Source: Dactylis glomerata (taxonomy: Eukaryota > Streptophyta > Magnoliopsida > Poales > Poaceae). Taken from it: a DNA stretch of 64,000 nucleotides. The translations under genes were made by a program, and so were the position numbers. The DNA lies in the NCBI GenBank assembly GCA_007115705.1, contig QXEO01000235.1, positions 248,001 through 312,000 on the forward strand, in the 5' to 3' direction. Below the pieces are notes generated by a model, which ran no database searches, was not told the DNA's origin, and saw nothing but the letters and a program-made list of their open reading frames with translations. Below are positions 58,101 to 64,000 of this stretch, one piece after another (within the stretch, counting starts at the first letter, position 1; each line of letters opens with the position of its first letter).

Positions 58101-60501
58101 ACATTCCCCTGCTCCGGCTCCCCTACCACCAGGAGGAGTGGCTGCTGCACGAGCTGGGCGCCAACGAGGCACGCTATCCCAGGCACAGATGGTAACACGC
58201 CAAGCTCAGGGCCTATGTTTTAACTGTGAGGAGCGGGTTTGCTCCAGGTCACCGCTGCAAGAAGTTATATATCATGGAGGTCAATCTATTCCTTGAGATG
58301 ACAATGCAGTGGCTGATTTTTAGCAGCCTTATCCAGCTTATCAGCTCAAGGACAAGCTGACTCGTGAGTGGGGGGGGGGGGGGGGGGGGGGGGGGGGAAT
58401 GTCACCTTAGGCCTTCAGCTAGCAGCGCATAGATGAGAAAGAGAATCAATCTCTACCAATTTAATTAAATATGATCTTATCTCTAGAGTTTGTTTCTAAG
58501 TTTGTTTAGTCCTTTCCATGTTTGTTAGGATTCTAACCTTAGGCCTCAAGTCATAAATGTTGGCTTATATAATGCCAACCTCGAACTCCTTAAGGGATGC
58601 AAAAAAATAAACAGATCTATTATTCCTCCCATGTTACTTCTTCACCTGCCTCTGTTGTGCAACAACCCTTCCACGGCGAGAGTCATGCTTTAGAGATCCA
58701 CGGGTTCGGCATTTTATCGACTATGTGACATGTTATATTGTGTCTACCATCTTCATGAAAGGTTGAAAATTTAGTAATAGATCACTATCTAGGCCTCATG
58801 CTTCTACGGGCTTTTATATACTGCAATCCTAATTTATAAGATTGATTGACTAACTTTTCAGGTTTGCAAATACAGCGGAGCATGTCACACCTACTATATC
58901 AGCAGTTCAACACCATAAAATTTCCATCACGACACTCCTAAATGATACTTATTACCTCCGTTAATGTAAGCCTTTCTAAAAAGGCGTGCATTTTGGAACA
59001 GAGGCAGTACAACATTACTTGCCTGATTATCTGAATTCCTTGGTTGATTAAATAAGCATAAAGAAAAATCTATTAAGCAGATCATTACCAGTCTACAATG
59101 AAGTGCAAAAAAGTCTGGAACCCTTTCTGCTATGGTAAACAAACCATGCTATGCGTGTACTGCAAGCTCTTCCATGGAACTTTACTCATAAACTAAAAAT
59201 CCATTTTGTCGATTCCTCCTTAATACATGGTTCCGTGACTGATCCTTGCAATTGCAGTCGTTGACGACAACAAAGCGACAAATAAAAACTCAGATATGCT
59301 TCCATCTTTTAATTAATTTCCAAAATTAGGCACAACTATGCAACACGTAATAAAAAGCAAACCCTGCCATGGGAAGAGGTGAAGAAGCAAACGCCTCAAC
59401 AACGCAAACTAGTTCTTAACTCATGACACTAGATATAGGCACCTGAGGGAGCTTGGTGACAGTGGATGTAGCGATGATGAAGTACCCAAGGACCATTGAC
59501 AAGAGCGGTAGTAGGGAGTCCATGGAAGGGATCTTAGTAAAGAGCGATGCTGACAGGATGCAACTTATGTCCATGCCCAAGATTTTCACTGTTGTCCCAC
59601 TCGCTGATCTGCTTCCATTGTTCATGTCCAAAGTCTCCAAACTCTGGAAACCTGGCAGCGTTGCTGTCGAAGGTTTCCGTACGCAACAAGCCATCAAGGA
59701 TGAGGGTTTCCTTGAAAGTTTTAGGATGGGAGCTGTGGGGGTTGTAGGGCATGTTTTTCTGTGAACTGGCCGAGATTGGAGCACACTAATGGTGGTGACA
59801 GAACAAAGCATGGGGAATCCGGATACCATGTTCGGCAATGAATTTCTAGGTTCAAGCAAGGGGCTGAGAAGTGAGAATTGCAAATGCCTATGAGCAGGGA
59901 GGCTTGTACTTCTCATGGGCAAGAATGAAATTGCAAACTTCCATGTCCTACACATAAACAATCACAAGGATCACGCAGCCACTCAGCAAACAAACAAAGA
60001 ATTCCGCTAGTGGCTTCTTGATTCCCTGGTTTTATGCACAATTTCGCACAGGGATATCGGCATGCCGTGCGAAGCTCACAGCCAAGATAGGAGCCAAACA
60101 GACAGCCTTTTATGCACAATTCCGCACGCCATGCTCACGTAAAGAAGATGAAATCCTCCTTCACGCCCACCCACCACCAGGCGAGCTAACAGATCAGAAC
60201 AGGCACACAGAACGCGCATCTTTGGATTCATATGGCACAACTATCTACGGGTGACAAATGTTGCAATCTCGAGAAATCCAGGCAAAAGCTACCTAGTTAG
60301 GCCAGGCGATAAAAGGCAGGAACGAACCTGGGGGAGCTTGACGGTGGTGGAGGCGGCAACGATGCAGTAGCCGAGGAGCTTGGAAACGAGCGGGAGGAGG
60401 CATTCTTTCTCCGGGATCTTGGCGTCCGAGAGCGCCGAGAGGACGCACCCGAAGTTCATGCCCAGGATCTCCAGCTCCATCATCCCCAGATTCACCTTCA
60501 T
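55108..60501 (-). CDS. MPDU1: MPDU1-like PQ-loop membrane protein (mannose-P-dolichol utilization), 247 aa
   Basis: Eight exons on the minus strand: 60501-60328, 56926-56773, 56648-56578, 56420-56343, 56250-56191, 55977-55917, 55637-55596, 55211-55108 (744 nt, phase continuous, GT/AG introns). In animals the family is needed for use of dolichol-phosphate mannose and glucose in the ER. The two PQ-loops are visible: STTVKLPQ (residues 51-58) and ARVPQIWKNFT (169-179). Other conserved blocks are CLLPLVSKLLGYCIVAAS, HGSVRGLSVASFELE, GLPFSAYGELAFLLIQ, CGLAPTVLAGKIDP, STGELSFLTCFMNFAGS, RVFTSIQEKTPLS and GSAIGIVTNG. The C-terminus KKED fits a KKXX ER-retrieval signal. The start used is the first in-frame ATG; one six codons later is also possible. 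Exon 4 begins LLFRYCG, about three residues longer than expected. Intron 1 is 3.4 kb and holds an exon-1 duplicate and an LTR element. Confidence 0.88.
57300..57613 (-). repeat. Inverted 5' LTR copy of the rearranged gypsy element
   Basis: Reverse complement of 58415-58730 with scattered changes (shared words GACTTGAGGCCTAA, TTTAATTAAAT and TTGTCGCACCACAGAGG-like stretches). It lacks the last about 15 bases of the LTR at its right end. Confidence 0.8.
57615..58310 (+). pseudogene. Ty3/gypsy gag fragment with zinc knuckle, frameshifted
   Basis: The frame from about 57657 reads VGIASFHLVGDAQLWYGQYK, FSEVVNTEFGPPSHSNALGE, KRTGLVATFDKQFNALL and LQEPLTVDVEMWRPTSLLEA, the core of a gypsy retrotransposon gag. 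The frame degrades after about 58060. Near 58210-58275 a zinc knuckle can be read across a frameshift: CFNCEE in one frame, then FAPGHRCKKLYIME in the next. No protease, RT or integrase follows. Confidence 0.75.
58400..58730 (+). repeat. 3' LTR of the rearranged gypsy element (331 bp)
   Basis: Begins TGTCACCTTAGGCC and ends CGACTATGTGACA. It contains a TTATATAATG box near 58565 and follows the G-run polypurine tract. Confidence 0.8.
59443..59625 (-). CDS. Duplicated, diverged first exon of the MPDU1-like gene (possible alternative exon 1)
   Basis: Lies in intron 1. From an ATG at 59625 it reads MNNGSRSASGTTVKILGMDI, then SCILSASLFTKIP, SLLPLLSMVLGYFIIATSTV and TKLPQ before a GT donor at 59442-59441. 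Exon 1 has ILGMNFGCVLSALSDAKIP, CLLPLVSKLLGYCIVAAS and VKLPQ in the same order. The piece is 183 nt (61 codons), ends in phase 0, and would splice in frame to exon 2 to give about 250 aa. The frame also stays open upstream to about 59961. It could be an alternative first exon with its own promoter or a relic of a partial tandem duplication. Confidence 0.55.
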
Positions 60502-61303
60502 CACCGTGTGAATCTCCAATTCCTCGAGTCGCAAACCTCTTCTACCTGCCCAGGATTAATGGCGTCTCGACTCCGACGGCGGCAGCTCTTTCCCCCACGT
60601 CTTCCCCGGCGATGCTGCTCCGTGTGCCGTGGCCGCGCAGGATAGAGAGTTGGCGTGCAGAGGATGCCCACAGAGCTTCTCAATTGGGCTGAAATCACCC
60701 ACGAGTTTGACAGGCCCATCTTTTTTTACCCTTAAAATGAAGCTTTGCAATTTCACATACTTCTGATGATAATTTTAGGGTTAGAGCTCCTATCATTCAC
60801 ATGAATTTCTAAGATTTTTTGAAGGATTTGGATTCCTCGGATTTTTTTCTAATGATGATTATTTGACGGTATGATTTTTTTCTAATGATTCATTTGCACT
60901 CTAGCTGGTAAGAAAATTTCCATCCAGACCAACCTCATGTTAGAACTCTTTAGTTTTTCCCGTGGTATTAAATACTTCTTGATCCAAAATTTTGTAGCCT
61001 TATAATCCCGTAGGGTTCAAGAGAACATACCATTTCAATCACACCTTTTTTTTTCCTATTTCTCCATTTTGAGAATCCTGCGAATCAAGGAGGCCTTCAA
61101 AGGGAGGAAGACCCTGTGGTGGGACGACTCTTGTTACTCCATGAAACTTTGTGATCCACACATTCATGCAAAATTTTAGTCAAGGTTTCACCATTGAGTT
61201 GTATATATACAGATGCATTAACAAACTTGTAATGATAAATTCAGAGCTGAATGGCGTTTGTATCTCAGGGAAATACAGAAAGACACAAGAGTGGAATACT
61301 GAA
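60502..61303. other. 5' flank of the MPDU1-like gene
   Basis: Probable promoter and 5' UTR in the first about 250 bp (GC-rich, 60502-60720), then AT-rich anonymous DNA. No firm TATA box or other element was identified. Confidence 0.4.
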
Positions 61304-62541
61304 TAAGAGACCCTGAACACCCCCGTGTCGCCAACCCTAGGCGACATGGGGGCGATTCCGCCGCTGGCCTTCACCTCCCCTCCCCCTCCTCCTTGCCGCC
61401 GTCGGAAGACCCGCCGGGCGAAGCCCGGGCGACGACGGCGGGGTCTTCTCCCTCGCGCGGTGGCGGCTCCCTTCCTGGCGGCGCGACGCGTTTCAGGGGC
61501 GGTTCTTCGGTGGCATGGTTGCGGAGGTCCGGCGCCGAGCGCGGCACGGCGACTTCGGCGCAGGCGCGGCCTCCCCGCGGTGGATGCGCCCCTACTGTCG
61601 AGGCTGCGAGCTCCAAGCCCGCTTTTGCCCATCTGGGCTTGGGCGGGCCTACGGGGCTAGGCTTGTGGCACTGGTCAAGCACGGTGGTGCCTGGTGGCGC
61701 CGGTCGTGGGGCACCGCGGTGGTGTTGATGGTCGATCAGGCAGTGACGGGCTGGATCCCTACCATCCAGCTCCGTTCGGTGGCTTGGTGGGCGGTGGTCG
61801 GCGCTCTCTCCTGCTTCGGTGTCATGGTGGATTGTCTCTCGGCGGCGATGAGGCCAGTTTCGACTTCCATTCTCACCGGTTTTGGTGGACTTTGGGGATG
61901 GACAGCAGGCCGGGGAGAAATCCCTAAATTTTCTGACGATGGCGACGCCCGCGGGTGCCGTTTCCCTCCTTGGAGGCATTGCCATGGCCCTGTTTATGCC
62001 TCCTAACCTTGAGCTCCGAGGGAAACCCTAGATCCAGCGAGGATCAGGTGACGACGGCACCACGGTGTCGCTTCCTTCTTGAAGGTGCTGCCTAGGTTGC
62101 TCTTGGTGTCCCAGAAAAGGCAGATGGAGTCGCAACTTGCTACTGCTCAGAGTGAGGGCTTCAGAGGCGCAAGGTACACCATAGTTGGAGCTTCGTTGAC
62201 GGCGTCTTCTTCCAGTCTGGTCGGATCCTGCCACCCACTCGCCGACTCTCTAGGCGTTTATGAGTTGTTGTACGTTGGTCCGTGCCTTCTGGAGTCGGAG
62301 CTGTTCTACCGAGGTCTTCTTCTTCGGGCGTGACGTGGCTTTGGAGCCCTGTGCCCCGCCTCTTTGCCATTTTGGCAAGCGGCGGTGCAAGGCGAACCTT
62401 TGGTATCAGGTGTTGTGAGTTGGCGTTGTAGGCCGTGTGGTGTTGAGTTCTTGTTGTAGCCATGCTTAGCTTTGTATCAGCCGTCTAGGCTTTTCTTCTA
62501 TATGATCGATACACATTTCCATGGTGTATTCTCGAAAAAAA
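61304..62541 (+). mobile_element. Non-LTR retroposon with poly(A) tail and target duplication, plus strand
   Basis: Flanked by the 10-bp direct repeat GAATACTGAA at 61294-61303 and 62542-62551. It ends in a short A-run (CTCGAAAAAAA). Its 3' part, with TTGTATCAGCCGTCTAGGCT and TTCTTCTATATGATCGATAC, is a 3' end I associate with Triticeae LINE-type retroposons. The body is very GC-rich; long overlapping frames on both strands (for example 61371-61985 minus) reflect composition and are not called. No reverse transcriptase is encoded, so it is truncated or non-autonomous. It resembles the element at 27057-27944 in layout. Confidence 0.75.
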
Positions 62542-62599
62542 GAATACTGAACAAAAATATCTGCCTTGTAATAAACATCTTATGTTTTGTCAAATCTTA

Positions 62600-62998
62600 T
62601 TTTGCACGTATGTATGGAGAAAATGTTGAAGTCCTTTATCTACTTTGGAACACTCGGAGATGTCCTCTCAACAAAAGTAATGCCTATGCTAAAAGCGTAA
62701 TAATGCATCTCAAGGGGAAAATAGACAATAGCTGAGGGACTAAAATAGCCTTTGTTCGAGTGAAAACCTTGGGTTTCGTGCAACGATCAAAAGCCCTTCT
62801 CTAGCATGCAAAATTTGCACATTCAAGATACAAGACAAATACATGAAGAACTCAAGGGCATGAGGCCGATCCTATTTTGCACATATGCAAGGAGATAATA
62901 TTGTTTTGCAAATGTTGAAGTCCTTTATCTAATTTGGAACACTGGGAAATGTCCTCTCAACAAAAGTAATGCCTATTGCCAAAAACGTACTAATTCAT
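62600..62998 (+). repeat. Direct duplication of about 110 bp, two diverged copies
   Basis: The stretch from ATGTTGAAGTCCTTTATCTA at 62622 to AAAGTAATGCCTAT and beyond (about 62735) recurs at about 62908-62994. The second copy is cut by the GATAC-rich insertion and resumes at 63571 with AATGCATCTCAAGGGAAAA, matching 62702-62722 of the first copy. Confidence 0.75.
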
Positions 62999-63570
62999 AC
63001 GTATCGTAGTATCTTATGATTTTACGATACTACCATGGCCAATCGATACATATCGTGATGGTATCTTAATCTGGTAGTATCTTACTCGTATCTCGATACG
63101 TATCATGGTATCTTTAGTATCCCGATATAAAGACGATACCATATGATCCCATATTTCTGCTAAAAAATAAGGACACAATGGCGTAGCAAGTTCAAGATTA
63201 AAAGTTATTATATAGTCTAGTAAGTATCTAAACAATACAACGGCAGTTTGGTTGATATGGGTCAATGGGTGCAAAAAAAAGGAGTTTGTATGTGTCAGCT
63301 AGCTAGTTGTGTTTAGTTTTGTATTATTTATTGGACGAGTTGCCCATAATTATATTATAAATATGTATTATTTACATGATCAACCTCTATGAAATACATA
63401 GAATATGCTTAAAATTTATATAAAAATTAAATTTAAATATATTTTTAAGATATATTATTAATATATATATATTGTATTAAAAATAAAAATCTCATAGCAT
63501 CGTGATACTACGATATGATACTGCTAACAAGAAAACGATACTACCTAATATCCCGATACAGAAAACCTTG
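62995..63570. mobile_element. GATAC-rich insertion (about 576 bp), unclassified
   Basis: Its limits are set by comparison with the intact copy of the duplicated host sequence. GATAC/GTATC words are dense in its two ends (for example TACGTATCGTAGTATC near 63000 and CGTGATACTACGATATGATA near 63500), so the ends can pair as inverted repeats. The middle is AT-rich and non-coding. AAT flanks both sides, which may be a 3-bp target duplication. The family is not recognised. Confidence 0.55.
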
Positions 63571-63619
63571 AATGCATCTCAAGGGAAAACAAGGCAATCG
63601 CCACAAGCAGAAGAACTAT

Positions 63620-64000
63620 TTCTTAAGTGGCTTAGGCCAACATACAACATACAAACGCCTCAGCCTCGATCAATGCCTCAGAATGACACCACGCAACCTG
63701 CCGCTCTCCAGGCACGCACATCCTCGACAAAGTGTTCAAAAACTCTTGTTACCGTGCTGATTTCAGACCGGAAAATGCGCGCATTTCTCTCTTTCCATAT
63801 CCTCCATTGTACAAGGATGGCTATGATGTCATCCTAGCGTCCAGCCACCACTTGTCGGTGCTACTATGGTCGTCTCCTGGGATGGGGCAGGCCGCTTAAT
63901 TTTGACAACGAGCAAACCCAAACCCTGCTCCAGACTTGCTGTGTGAACCGACAGTGAACGAGCAGATGGTTGCAGTCCTCTGTGGCTGCTTGACAAAGGG
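63620..64000 (-). pseudogene. LINE remnant, zf-RVT C-terminal region, minus strand, runs off the window
   Basis: Read on the minus strand with frame changes, it gives EDCNHLLVHC, VWSRVWVCSLSKL and then AILVQWRIWKERNARIF, a pattern seen at the C-terminus of plant LINE reverse-transcriptase proteins (zf-RVT and following segment). In-frame stops are present. The rest of the element lies beyond 64000. Confidence 0.65.

Larger units (their letters stand above)
57184..58730 (+). mobile_element. Rearranged, internally deleted Ty3/gypsy element in MPDU1 intron 1, with an inverted 5' LTR
   Basis: The 3' LTR is 58400-58730 (TGTCACCTTAGG...TATGTGACA), preceded by a polypurine tract of 28 G (58370-58397) and AA. 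At the left, 57184-57253 matches the first about 70 bp of the LTR in direct orientation. It then joins an inverted block: leader, primer site (TGGTATCAGA in the minus sense, about 57287-57296) and LTR (57300-57613). A gag fragment follows in the plus sense. TGTT flanks both outer ends (57180-57183, 58731-58734). The layout suggests an inversion or template switch during reverse transcription. No pol region is present. Confidence 0.7.

Noticed and set aside
61371..62006. 204-codon minus and 163-codon plus frames
   Set aside because: Overlapping compositional frames within a retroposon bounded by target duplications; no domain seen.
1..64000. CRISPR arrays, operons, prophage or bacterial mobile elements
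   Set aside because: None seen. Gene structure, splice sites and transposon types are those of a plant nuclear genome.

Overview
The window is nuclear DNA of a large-genome grass, most likely Triticeae (wheat, barley or a relative). The signs are nested LTR retrotransposons, a BARE/Angela/WIS-like LTR, a Reina-type chromovirus, grass CACTA elements with TTTAGCACCGG repeats, Tourist and Stowaway MITEs, and three intron-rich genes with GC-rich first exons. No bacterial-type operons, CRISPR arrays or tRNA/rRNA genes were seen.

Region 1 (1-20178) is the 3' part of one large CACTA transposon. It holds the end of a TNP2 transposase, a 142-bp tandem array, palindromic TTTAGCACCGG repeats and a second gene coding for a transposon protein with a Ulp1-like cysteine protease end. 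The right terminus is at 20178. A Helitron (3484-5888) lies in that gene's first intron. A non-autonomous LTR retrotransposon (8812-18441) splits its coding region. One LTR of that retrotransposon holds a solo LTR (9753-12413), which itself holds a copia-type solo LTR (9881-11610). Target-site duplications fit at every LTR level.

Region 2 (20179-40870) is mostly repeats: a decayed Reina-like chromovirus (20615-26011, minus), a LINE-type retroposon (27057-27944), a Tourist MITE nested in its own relative (28543-29088), two nested LTR-bounded elements (30500-35936 and 31081-34477) and an hAT MITE (38883-39066). The remaining stretches are anonymous.

Region 3 (40870-60501) is a small gene island with three intact-looking genes: VPS24/CHMP3 of ESCRT-III (plus, 6 exons, 230 aa), a type III-like serine carboxypeptidase (plus, 9 exons, 525 aa, full catalytic triad) and an MPDU1-like PQ-loop protein (minus, 8 exons, 247 aa). 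Their cellular roles are unrelated: endosomal sorting, vacuolar or secreted peptidase, and ER dolichol-mannose use. A Tourist MITE and a LINE remnant separate the last two. The long first intron of the MPDU1 gene holds a diverged, phase-compatible second copy of exon 1 and a rearranged LTR element with an inverted 5' LTR and a 28-G polypurine tract.

Region 4 (60502-64000) holds a retroposon with target duplications (61304-62541), a direct duplication interrupted by a GATAC-rich insertion (62995-63570) and a LINE fragment running off the end.

All exon models come from splice signals, reading phase and family similarity by eye. No alignment or transcript data were available.
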